Shown here one piece after another: positions 23,246 to 36,108 of a DNA stretch of 64,000 nt. Both the position numbers and the translations under genes were made by a program. The first letter of the stretch is position 1, and the number at the start of each line of letters is the position of its first letter. Below the pieces are notes generated by a model. That model saw nothing but the letters and a program-made list of their open reading frames with translations, did no database searches and was not told where the DNA came from. Source of the DNA: Epiperipatus broadwayi (Eukaryota; Onychophora; Udeonychophora; Euonychophora; Peripatidae); assembly GCA_028023455.1 (NCBI GenBank), contig JAQFVV010006335.1, positions 1,590,912-1,654,911 of the forward strand, read 5' to 3'.

Positions 23246-24605
23246 GGTGAAGAAATAGAAAAAAATTTAGCAAAGTCATATACCAAATGTCTAAATGATA
23301 AAGATGTGCCAGATGATTGGAAAAAATGCAGTATTAATATTAATATTTAAAAAGTGTGATAAAGAAGACATTAAAAATTTCAGACCTATCAGTCTTTTAT
23401 CAGTTTTATAAAAAAAAATACTAATATAATTACAACTCGTCTACAGAAAACATTGGATTTCTGCCAACCAAGAGAACAAGCTGGATTTAAAAGTGGTTTT
23501 AGTAAAGTAGATCATATTCAGGTAATGAGAGAAATTATAGAAAGGACAAATTAATATGAGTTGCCATTATTTTTAGGATTTGTAGACTATGAAAAGGTAT
23601 TTGATTCTATAAACATTTCTTCAGTGATTAAAGCATTGAATCATTAAGGTGTAGATCCAGGATGCTGTCGTATTTTGAAGAATATTTATAAAAATGCAAC
23701 AGCAACAATTATATTACATAATTATAGTAGGAAAATCAACATTAAAAAGGGTGTAAGACAGGGTGACTCCATATCTGCAAAACTTTTTACTGCAGTGCTG
23801 CAAGAATTATGTTGTGGATTAAAATGGGAAGCTAAATGAGCAAAAGTAAATGGAGATTATTTAAGTCATTTATATTTTGCAGATGATGTGGTGTTTGTAA
23901 ATAATGCTTTAGAGCTACAGGAAATGTTGCAGGGGTTATCAGATGAAAGTAGGAAAGTAGGATTAAAGATAAATGTTAAAAAGTCTAAAGTAATGTTTAA
24001 TAGATTTTCTCAAAATATGAAAATAACGATTGATTATGATGAGTTAGAAGAAGTTAATAGTTACAAATACCTTGGTCAGATTATTAATACATATGGAAAT
24101 ATAATGGATGAAATTAATCATAGATTTAAACTTGGTTGGAGTGCTTTTGGTAGAAATAACTTGATACTAAAAGGAAATATGCCTATGTGTTTGAAAAGGA
24201 AGGTTTTTAATAATTGTGTTTTGCCAGTTCTTACTTATGGATATGAGACTTGGACACTTAATAGAAGAGCAATACAGAGACTTCAAACCACTCAAAGATG
24301 TATGGAGAGATGCATGTTGGGAATAACAAGAAGGGATTGAAAACACCATGTGTGGGTAAGAGAACAAACAGGTGTTACTGACCTCATTGCAAAAAATAAA
24401 AGATTGAAGTGGAGTTGGGCTCAACATATTGTTAAAAGAGATGATAACAGATGGACTGATTCCAAGAGAATGTAAAAGACACAGAAAGAGACCACATGTG
24501 AGATGGGTGGATGAAATAAGAAAGCGTGCAGGGGTGTTGTGGAGAAAAGAATCGAAAGATAGGAAAAAATGAATTGAACTTGGAGAGACCTTCATCCTGC
24601 AGTGT
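23246..24605 (+). pseudogene. RTE reverse transcriptase and C-terminal domain (3' piece of copy C)
   Basis: Starts in the reverse transcriptase fingers. The CLNDKDVPDDWK region, FRPISLLSVL, the FVDYEKVFDSI motif A and RQGDS are recognisable, with several stops and frameshifts. The frame 23888-24340 (150 codons) is open and covers the thumb and LPVLTYGYETWTLN region. The catalytic box just before it reads FADD but is followed by a frame change (GTAGTT reduced to GTG). This copy keeps the 20-bp stretch after RQGDS that copy B has lost. Confidence 0.75.
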
Positions 24606-24620
24606 ATTGATAATGGCTGA

Positions 24621-24621
<1 letters not shown>

Positions 24622-24712
<91 letters not shown>
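24622..24712. repeat. (TA)n at the 3' end of RTE copy C
   Basis: About 90 bp of TA with one AAAT interruption, entered through the TGATGATA tail of copy C. Confidence 0.9.
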
Positions 24713-24714
<2 letters not shown>

Positions 24715-24734
24715 TTATAGTATTTTCAGGAGTT

Positions 24735-25410
24735 TCCATGTAATAAAATTACAATGGCTAAATAGCTGATGTTTCAGTACAATAACAAGTACTTTCCTCA
24801 AAGCTTCTTCCTTATCAAATCATAAGAAAGTATGTGGTGACATTTAAAATCTTTATTTTTTCCTTTTGTCATTTTTTCCTCAATCTCAAATTCCATGGTT
24901 TGCAAAGTTTTAAAAAATACTTTATTCTCTAATAGCTTTTTTTAAATTTTGTTAATTTTCTTTAATTGACACTTTTCATTTATGCTCCTGGGCTTTTTAA
25001 AAATTTGTATATCTTCCCTTAACAATCTTTGGCCATATTCTTCAATTTTTGCCAGGATATGTATTTTATTAAAATTGATGTCATAGTTGTCCATGATTTG
25101 ATGCTTTAATTTTCGCTCAATCTGTTTAGTTTTCTTTTATTGATTTTCCTCATGTTTTTGGTCTATTATTTCTAGTTTCAATTCCATTTGTTTTTGGGTA
25201 TATTCCATCCATTTCTTATTATTTTCTATAGTTTGGTTTTTTCTTCATCAATATCAATTGCATTTGTTTTTTACTTATGTTCTAGCATTGATATAATCTG
25301 CTTTTAGTTATGTTACATATGTTTTTTGATTATCTTCTATAGTTTTGTTCATTTGCTTTTGATTACTTTTCATTTTCTTTTGACTATATAGTCCCCATGT
25401 TTATTTTTGA
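24735..25410 (-). pseudogene. Decayed PLE-like C-terminal remnant with coiled-coil-like coding
   Basis: On the minus strand, broken frames give Lys/Gln/Glu-rich segments (NKKWMEYTQKQMELKLEI, KQIERKLKHQIMDNYD), then HILAKIEEYGQRLLREDIQI and FKKPRSINEK. The last block resembles the IL-x-E...R...EAi-I...N-R ending of PLE proteins. Further on, at 24802-24766, GAGGAAAGTAC...GTACTGAAAC resembles a degenerate hammerhead relic. Stops are frequent. The call is tentative; it could instead be another retroelement. Confidence 0.4.
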
Positions 25411-25567
25411 TGACTTTTCATACTTTATAAAGTTACTATACATTGTATGGTAAATATATAATTTTTTTATTAATTAATATTTGCCATATTTATATAGGCA
25501 ATTAAGGCATAGATGGTTCTTTATCTTTAAGACATAATAAATATTACAACTATAAATGTTATTTTTA

Positions 25568-25600
25568 TGATATATATATATATATATATACATATATATA
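25568..25600. repeat. (TA)n microsatellite, short
   Basis: TA run with a single C interruption. Confidence 0.8.
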
Positions 25601-25910
25601 TAAGTGTAAAAAAGTAAATACACAATTCAACTAATAAAATATTCTTACAATGCCATACCATAGAGAAGTGAATAATAATTCATTTCAACAGTATAAAAAG
25701 AGGTAAAAATAGCAGGAGCAATCTCATTTTTCGTGAAAAAATAATTTTATTTATTTTCCCACTGTTTAAAGTAGAAAATAAATAACTTGGTTTCTCTCAA
25801 GTTGAATAATAATTTAATAGTACATTATATATATATATAATAATTTAATACATATATTATATATATATAGCATTTAAATACATGTACGTTGTCTATACTA
25901 CACTTAATGT

Positions 25911-26076
25911 AATTATAAGGGTCTTGAGCTCAGATTTTTAAACCTTCTACAGCCACATCCAATCCATCTTATAGAACTGATACACATGACTACATGTGGT
26001 CATGTGTATAAGATATATAAGATGGATTGGATAACTGTAGTGAGCTTAAAAATCTGAGTTCAAGACGTTTATAATT
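25911..26076. mobile_element. Hairpin made of two inverted tails of the short repeat
   Basis: The arms are reverse complements, about 80 bp each, meeting near 25993. Both contain the TGAGTTCAAGA / TCTTGAGCTCA box and an AGATGGATTGGA block also seen in other copies of the short repeat family. The palindrome extends into AATTATAA / TTATAATT at its ends and sits in TA-rich sequence. Confidence 0.65.
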
Positions 26077-26092
26077 ATATATATATATATAC

Positions 26093-26142
26093 AAGTATAT
26101 ATATATAATTGAAGTATACTTTATATATCTGGAATCTAGATG

Positions 26143-26205
<63 letters not shown>
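26093..26205. repeat. (TA)n microsatellite
   Basis: Interrupted near 26110-26145, then about 60 bp of perfect TA. Confidence 0.85.
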
Positions 26206-26206
<1 letters not shown>

Positions 26207-26339
26207 CAATGATTGAAATGACATTAATATTTAATAACTGTAAAAATAATGAATGATTTCGACCATGTTGTTTAACTAGATAACCATCTAAACATTCACT
26301 CCAATAGTAGCTATTTATTTGTAGCTACATAACTACATT

Positions 26340-27480
<1,141 letters not shown>

Positions 27481-28640
27481 AAGTTCAATCCATAAATAAT
27501 TAGGTAGAAAGATAAATAGATTTATGAATGAATAATAGATAGACAAATGGATGGATTTAAACTCTGTCTGAGGAATGACAGATGCATTGCTTGATAGATG
27601 AATAATATATAGATAGATACATGGATGCTTGATAGAAAACCGATGAACAGATACAGAAATTGATAAATGGATTGATTTATAGTTGAATAAAAGACAATTA
27701 TATAAATGTTTAGGATAAATCAGTGGGTGGATAATCTGCAGAATAGATATATAAATAACTACAGCTGTAAATAGAAAAATGGATTAATGTAATAACAAAA
27801 TGACAAATAAGTGGATAGTTGGATACACAGGGCAATAGGTAGACAGATAGTGGATAGAAAGTCAGATAGATAGTGAAAAATAGATTGGTCATTATATAAA
27901 AAGGACTGTTAAATGGAAGAAAAGTAGTTAGATTGATAAAAAAACAAATAGATACATTAGTAGATTGAAAAAATAAATAAGCACTCAGAAAGTAGATAGA
28001 TATTAGTTAAATTGATAAATAAATAATGGATAGCTGAATGGTTGGCTAGATACTTAAATGGATCCTTGAATGCATAAATAGAAAAAGATAGATAGAAAGA
28101 CTAAAAAGCTGATAAATAGTCAGGAATGATAGATAGACAGATAGATAGAAAAAAACATATAGAGACAGATAAATATGTATGTAGGCAGATAAATACATGT
28201 GTAAGTAATATTTGTTAAAATATTAGATAATTAAACAGTCAGACAAATATGTTGATATACATATACAAAGACAAGTAGATAGGTATACAAATAAATACAT
28301 GTAAAGACTGATAAAATAAATAAATATGTATTTTTGGTTGGTAGATAGATGGATAAACAGTAGAAACATAGTAAATAGGTAAATGAGCAAAGAGAGAGAT
28401 AGGTAAAAATATATAAGTATGTAGATAAGCAGATAGAGAGATCAGTAAATGATAGATAGATAGGTATGCAAATAAGGGAATATATAAATACATACATAAA
28501 TAGAAAGGAGACAGACAAATAATAAATACATAGGTATATTGGCAGGTAAATAGGTAAACAGATAAACAAGTAAACAATTAATAAATAATAAGTATGTAGA
28601 TAAATTGATAGAGGTATCTAGATAATAGTTGATAGATTTT
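27481..28640 (-). repeat. Degenerate GATA-type tetranucleotide tract (same repeat on the opposite strand)
   Basis: At about 27480-27490 the tract changes to GATA/AGAT/GGAT units, that is, the reverse complement of the left half, and continues for about 1.15 kb. The frames open on the minus strand (28231-28577) again only read the repeat. Confidence 0.8.
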
Positions 28641-31600
28641 TTAATTGCCAGCTAATTATATAAATGAAGGATATTATTTTGTCCACTTTATTTTTTTTCC
28701 ATTAATACAATAGTTTAGACTAAAACTTTTTATTTGTGATCCTATTTGATGTAGCTAAAATCAAAGATCAACACCTGTGTGTGCCAAATATGACCCCAGT
28801 GAATTTTTATATCTATTTCATTTTACTTTTCTTTTTATGTTTAGCAGTAGGACATGATTTTGTAAGCTTTGAAATAATAAAAAAAATATTTAAATAATCT
28901 GTAATATGTTTTCATAGTTTTATTTATTAGTTTTAAAGTTTTAATATCCATTCTGCATGAAATATACTCAGTAGTAAATGGTAATAATTTGCTTTTTTTT
29001 TTATTTGTCAAATATTAATATTTGTTAAACTATTATTATTGAAATGTTTATTTTTTTAATCATGTATAATGTGTTTATACAGTTTATTTATTAATCGGAC
29101 AATGAATTTTAATTTTTATTATCTATAGCTTACATTTTTTAGAATATTCTAATATTTTTTTTGGACAAATGCTTTTTTTTAAACTACTGTTTTAAAAATT
29201 TTCCACCATCTTCAGTTTTATTCTTTCTGAGATTTGTTTAGTAAAGCGTTTATTACATATGTGATATTTTATTTATTTTAATTTTTAACACTGTTAATTT
29301 AATTATAAAAATACTTTTAAACTATTTTTTTTTATTTAAATAGATATTTATTTTACAGACAGGATATTAATAATTTGTTGTTGTTTTATCAAATATTAAT
29401 ATTTGCTAAACTATACATATCTTTTTTGAAATTTTAATTTTTCTCATTTAACATATCTGCAGTATTTTCCTTAATTTCTCTTATAATTATTTTTAAGTTA
29501 GTTTATGAACTTTTTTTGTAGTCTGACAACATATCTTTGGATTTTAATATTTCTCTCATAATTGAACATTTGTTGACATTTTATTTATTGTAAAATTAAA
29601 ATACCTTTATTTCAACTTTGTTTAGTTCATTATTTTTTTTTTTCATTTCAACATATTTTTTAACATAATGTCCATGAGTTTTCATTTTACTAGAAGCTAG
29701 TAATTTTTGACACATTTTTATCTTTGATTAGGAATTTGTTTTGCTGTACATTTGTCACTTACTTCTTATGTTAAATTAATAATTGCTTTTGCTGACAAAA
29801 TGATGGGAACAATTATAGCTTATTTCTATGAAATCTCAGTGTTTTTATACTTTTTGATGAAAATTGTAATTATTTATGTAATCTGGACAAAATAATTGCA
29901 ACATTAATATATAAATTTTGAGGGATTATCTAAGATTATTTATCACTTGGTTTTTTCAGGAATGATGGCTCAAAATTGCTTAGAATACAAACTAAGTTTG
30001 TACATTTTTGATTGATAAACGAAATTAGTTTTTATCTGTCATTAAAGATAAAAAAAATCTGAAATCACAATCAAAACGTTTTAGGTAAACTCTAAAATGA
30101 AAATATTTTTTAAAATTTTTTTTTTTTTTTTTTTTTTGTAGAGAGAACTGCAAATTATTATCTTTTTTAATATATTTTGCAAATGTAAAAACGTTTTTAA
30201 AATTTATTTTCATTAATTTAACATCTCTGTTGTTTATGTATTCATATTTTTATTAAGCAGATTTTTTTTTTACATTCTCATTAACTTCAAAAATAATATT
30301 ACCATATATTAATATTTTAATCACTAGGGCATTTTCTATATGTGCTCTAATGGCTTTATTTATAAATAATAGTAAATTCTTTTTTTTATTAATAATATTT
30401 CAAATATTTTATATCATATACTAAATACTTGCTAATAAATATTTTTTTAAAATTATGTATTTAATTGAAACTTATATTATTTATTTCATCTTTAGTTTGT
30501 AAATGCAAGTAGGTCAGTTTTGAATGAAAATTGCCTTGTGATATGTTGTTCTTAACACATAGACAAAATAAATGCTAAAAAGTTCTCAATTTATATTCAG
30601 CTTCTATAATTTCAAACATTAATTATCCCAAATGGTATCAGCTGTACAAAAATGGTGAATGGGATCATAACCATTAAATCTGGACATATTTGTGTAATAA
30701 CTTAAAATTTCATCTGAATGTAGACAAGTACTTACATCTCTTCTCAGTTAAATCAATATCATTCTTATACCAAATATTAAAGAATATACAAACATTTATA
30801 CATAGAAGAATTGAAGTAAATTCTACGTTATCTTGATTAGCTGTGGGGTTTATGAGAAGATTCACCATTCCTTTGATTTACAACCAATTTTTTACTACTA
30901 TAATCTTTAAATAAATGCAAAACTTTTTTTAGAAAAAAAAACTGCCATTTAATTCTGGCAATCAAAAATGGTGATATTTTTGTTAGATTGATGAAATATT
31001 ATGATAGTAACTTGATTAAATGTATATATTCTAAAAATATTTACACTAAAAATGTACAGTTAAGTATATTATATTGATTTTTATTATAGAATTAAAATAT
31101 GATAAATGCACTTCACTTAATTTTTATTCTGTAACTTTATGAAACATTCAGTACTTTAATTTATGATATATATAACAAAGTAAAGAAAATTTTCATTTGT
31201 AAAGAGTTTCAAAATAAAAAGTGAGTTTCACTCAGCACAGTAAATAACATAATTTGCTCACCTACATTAAATATTTATTTGTAAAATCTGTATAATAGCA
31301 GATCTGTATTCATTAGCTCAGTTTTTGCATTAAAAGTTTTATAAACATTATTTGTGTATAGAAAAAATAAGATGAATGGAATAGTAATTGTTATTGCAAC
31401 TTATTTTGAGAAAAATGATATTGTGCACTATGCAGCTAATAATCAAATTTATATAATCAAAGTTTCCTAAATTTAGGTTTGAAATAATCTTTTTTTTTCA
31501 ATTTTAAAACAATTATTTTTATATTTGTCTGTGACATTCAAGATAATAGCCAGTTTTATCATAAACTTAGATCACCAAAATAAAAAAAGATGTAATTATT

Positions 31601-32899
31601 TGCATACATTATTATAACTACAACAATCAATGGTGCATAACATTTGTACCTAGATTTTATTTAATTACATTGTGTTTATGTAAAATAAAAATAAAAAATG
31701 ATTTAAAAAAATAATAGTGCTGCAAAAATATTTAATGGTTAAAAATTACAAAAGTAAAAAAATAATTGTTTATAAAATACATGAAAAATAAATTTTGAAG
31801 TGTACATTTTGCTAAGTTAATTTTAAAATGTGTCTTTCTCCCCTCTGTTTATGCTTTAATATAATGAACCATGATTTAATAAATATCATGTTATTATATA
31901 TAAGAAGCATTATATCAGTCATTAGTGGATTTTTTACCTTTTATAATTTTATTTATCAAAATGTTTTTAAATAGTATATTCATCCATAGGTTAGTATTTT
32001 TAATAATGTTCTAAGTAAAATGTTTTCTCATTAATTAACACTTTTATCAATTTAAGATTTATGTTTTTCATAGACTTTTTTTATATTTTGAATTTAAAGT
32101 TACAAATTAATATTTTATTCAAAGGAACTGATTATAGTATTTATTTTTATTTTTATGGAATATTTTGCCGTATGAATCATTTTGGGTGATGACTTGTATT
32201 TGACATCCAGGTTAAAGGGTATATTAATTGAGTTAATAAAACAATACCATAAATGTGTTAACAATGATTGCAGTGCTTAATTTTATTTATCAAAGTCAAA
32301 ATAGGTTCAATATAATTTCTTATTATTTTTTTTTTAAATCCACAATGAAAGTACTTTTATAATTACATGACTTTATAAAACATATTTTTCTAAACAAAAA
32401 TAATTACCTTTCACTAATACATTATAAATTATTTTTTTATCAAAATTATAAATTAAATTATTATAACTATATCAGAGAGCATTTTATATAATTGTAAATA
32501 ACTTAACTCAAATTATCACAAATATTATCACTCAATCAATATTTAAGATATTGTAAATATTATTTTAAATATTTACATACATACATTTAGTTTATGATCA
32601 TTTTGTTCTTTCACTTTAAGTATATATGCACATAATTTATCTATATACATTTGGTTTATATTATGTTAATAAGTAATTGTATATTTCAAGATTATAATAA
32701 ATAAATAATCATATTTTATTGATTATTTATTTACATAGTTGTGACATAATTATGGGCAAATAAATTGTATTGGATATTTGGTCATTCTAACAAGTTTGTA
32801 ATAATTTGAATAAATCCAAATAGAAAATATTAGTATATTAGTGGGATGTAAGATACTCATCAGTGCAAAATGAAAGAAATTTAAACTTTTAAGAAAGTC
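28641..32899. other. A+T-rich intergenic stretch, nothing recognised
   Basis: About 4.3 kb dominated by poly(A), poly(T) and AT-rich words. I find no gene, RNA gene or element boundary. This is the longest stretch without an identified feature. Confidence 0.5.
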
Positions 32900-33712
32900 A
32901 ATAGTAACAATGGATATTATAAACCTTCAGAAACACTCCAACGAACTTCAATTAGAACATGAAATCATTATATGTTATTCACAGATATTAGATAGCTCAA
33001 ACCTGATGGAGATAAATAAGAAAGCAACAATTTTTCAGTGTATGGACAAGCCAATGTATGAATAAAAATGTGAAAATATTTTAAAGCATTCATTAAAAAA
33101 GATTACTTATTGCTAATATTGTGACTTGGTACAAAAAGATATAATAATGATTAAAAAATATATTACTCTGAATTGCCAAAAAAGCTGTAGAAGTAAAGTT
33201 ATTTCAATAATAATAAGAAAAGATGGAACAACTACTAATTAAAGAATTAGATATCATGGAATAGATGAAGTAGTTCTACAAAGAATTATATAGTAAAAAG
33301 AAAAAAAAACAAAGTAATTATACTGTGATAATATCTGAACTTACAAATATTTTAAATTAAGAAGTGGGATATGCAATTAAATGTATGATCAAGAACAAGC
33401 TTCAAAACATGATTGAATTATTATTGATATCTTTATATAATAAATAAAAGAAATAGATAATTTTGGGGTAAAATTATGAACTAAATGTCTAAATAATAAA
33501 GAAGTACCAAATGATTGTAAACATGCAGATGTAATATTAATATTAAAAAAAATGGTAACGAAGAAATTAAAAATTACAGATCTACCAGTCTTTGATAGTT
33601 TTGTACAAGAATATTAGTAAGACAATTATAACTTATCTACAGAGAATTTTGGATTCCAATCAACCAAAAAAACAAACTATATATAAAAATAGTTTTAATA
33701 TGGGATATCATA

Positions 33713-33840
33713 TTGGTGATTATTTATCTTTTCAACATGTGTGTGTTCAAGTGTGTCAGCAGAATGAGATAGGGTGTATAGTTGAGGATCATGAGAAAGT
33801 CTTAGTTCAAACCCTCTATATATTACATATATACATGCAG
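33713..33840 (+). mobile_element. Short repeat copy starting at the hammerhead cleavage point
   Basis: Aligns with about 7040-7150: GGTGATTATTTATCTT, a CAG(C/T)AG(A/T)ATGAGATAG block, and a tail with TTAGTTCAAACCC followed by TA-rich sequence. The alignment begins within a base or two of the predicted ribozyme cleavage site. Upstream of it is RTE copy D (GATATCATATT matches GTAGATCATATTC in other copies). Confidence 0.6.
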
Positions 33841-34747
33841 GTATGAAAATGTCTGTACTGTTGAAAGAATTCATATATTATCAGAAGTTAAGCAAATTAC
33901 CACTGAGTAATGTATTGTATATGTAGATTATTAATATTTGGTTATAACAAAATACAGATGGGAGATATTGTTATATTCTGAAAAATATTTATCACAATGC
34001 AATCACAGTGAAGAAATTGCATGGTAACAGGTATGTCATGTATATTTTACCAATGTCTCTGTCGTTTTTTCGAATAACATTTTCAGGGCTTCAGAAAATG
34101 TTGCAAGAATTATCAGGTAAAATAAAAAATTGGATTAAAGAAATATGCTAATGAAACTTAAATAACATACAGTCGATTTTTTTCTAAGATTGATAATCAG
34201 GAATTAAAAATACTTATCAGCTACAAATCTGATTATTAATATAAGTTAAAACAAAATGTACAGAATTATCTGCTTAAATTTAGATAGAGTGCTTTGATAA
34301 AAATAATATTAAAAGAAAATATGTGTAGGTAATAAAAAGTAGGATTTGTAACAGATGTGATGTATCATTGATTTATATGATTCTACTATTTGAATGCTTT
34401 TAATAAAAAAGGATACAACAACTTTAGACCATTCAATGAAGTACAATGTCATTATGTTGAGGGTAACAAGAAGAATAATAGTAGAATTTTGATAAAAAAA
34501 AAACTGGTATGATTTAATATTGAAATAGTTACATACTGAATCAGTGCTGCAATAAAAATATTGCTGAAAAAATAAATAGTGATAGATAGTTGAAGTTTTA
34601 AAATTGATTTTAAAAGATTGCAAAAAATGTAGAGACAGATTATTTGTAATATGGATGAATGAAATTAACATTATTGTTTAATCTTGAGAAGTGAGACTAT
34701 AAATTATGGAAATTTAAATAAGCTTTGAGAGATGATGGTATTGGTTT

Positions 34748-35052
34748 ATTTCCATCAACTATCATTAAATGTTGAATGCATATAAATTTTTAAATTTTTG
34801 ACATGGTAGCTTAGTTGGTTAGAGCATTGCAATAAATTCAATATTCTTTGAACCTAAAGGTGTAAGATTGACTTCTATTTTAATATTGTCACTGGACATG
34901 CCAGAAACACCTGAAGAAGAGTGGAGAAGAATACTACTTAAAACATTGTGTAATTATTAACCTGTGTAGTATTAGATTGTTTGTATTTGAAATATTTAAA
35001 TAAAGTGTAAAATTTTATATACATTCAACATTTAATGATAGGTGATGGAAAT
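34748..35052 (+). mobile_element. Short element with about 42-bp terminal inverted repeats and a tRNA-like centre
   Basis: The left end ATTTCCATCAACTATCATTA... and right end ...TAATGATAGGTGATGGAAAT are inverted repeats of about 42 bp with two or three mismatches. Inside, 34805-34830 reads GGTAGCTTAGTTGGTTAGAG, a near-perfect tRNA D-arm/A box. A weak B-box-like sequence (AGATTGACTTC) follows about 60 bp later. It lies within RTE copy D. It may be a MITE carrying a tRNA-derived SINE, or a SINE inserted in a MITE. Confidence 0.55.
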
Positions 35053-35121
35053 AGTCCAACATATTATCACAGTGTTGAGAGATCTTCATCTGCAGAAAAT
35101 TAATAATGGTTGAAAGTTATG

Positions 35122-35591
35122 ATAATGAGTCAATAACCTCATCAACACTAAATAATTGAGAAAAGTGGAAGAAAATTTGGATAGTATATTGTATGGATAA
35201 AGTCTCTTTTCATTAGCATCTTATAGGAGAAGTATAATAGGCAATGTAGATGTCAACAAATTTAATAAAATGGTTGAAGAATTTGTATACTTGCTTATCT
35301 TTTGGAAAATAATGACTAGATCTCATTTTATAGAACCATATTAGAAAATAATTCTGTACTGGTTATATACTGAAAAGAAAAGTTCTAAGCCTATTGAAAA
35401 TCCGCTAAAAATGTCCAAATTTCATCTCCCTGATATTTGAACTCAGGTTGAATAAATTGTAGATAATTACATTATTCTAACTTAATATATGTGATAAAAT
35501 AATAGCATCTTTTTGCAGCTTCCACCTTCTTGTTGAGTATGGATTTGATTAAGGTTGGAATTTTATTAAATTTTGTTTAGCCTTATGATGC
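35122..35591. other. Spacer with no gene recognised
   Basis: Unremarkable A+T-rich DNA. A GATATTTGAACTCAGG block near 35440 resembles the tail box of tRNA-like repeats but has no clear element around it. Confidence 0.45.
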
Positions 35592-35909
<318 letters not shown>

Positions 35910-35919
35910 CAAGATGGCC
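35910..35919 (+). promoter_or_regulatory. YY1-like site at the 5' terminus of element I
   Basis: CAAGATGGCC starts at the second base of the element. It matches the core of the YY1 consensus and the motif found near the 5' end of the human L1 promoter. A role in setting the transcription start is inferred. Confidence 0.45.
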
Positions 35920-36108
35920 ACCATGCCTCACAAGCATGTCGTTTTGGCTCCAAAATAATTTTAAAATTTTCATTGAAATTCTATTTTAGTCTACTTGTGG
36001 TTGATACTTTTATCATTATAGTCTATTACATCGGAATAAACAATTAGGTAGGTAAAATCTACTTCCTTTTTTAAAATCTGACAGATTTAATTTATCTGTT
36101 CTATAACT

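Larger units (their letters stand above)
22979..24621 (+). mobile_element. RTE copy C with inverted 5' segment (twin-priming structure)
   Basis: 22979-23244 is the minus-strand copy of RTE endonuclease codons from about DPGCHLMTTF to NNIV (residues 48-135 of copy B). At about 23245 the sequence switches to the plus strand inside the reverse transcriptase (GEEIEKN). It then runs colinearly to the 3' end and the TGATGA/(TA)n tail. The part between is deleted. This order (inverted upstream piece, then 3' piece, with an internal deletion) is the product expected from twin priming. Confidence 0.8.
32900..35121 (+). mobile_element. RTE copy D, strongly decayed and 5' truncated
   Basis: Alignable blocks in RTE order: the linker block ATTATAAACCTTCAGAAACA near 32916; GAAGTGGGATATGCAATTAA near 33361; GTACCAAATGATTG near 33505; a short open frame at 33592 reading ITYLQRILDSNQP; GATATTGTTATATTCTGAAA near 33964; and AGAGATCTTCATCTGCAG near 35079, the C-terminal ETFILQ region, followed by AATAATGGTTGA. 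Two smaller insertions interrupt it. Confidence 0.65.
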
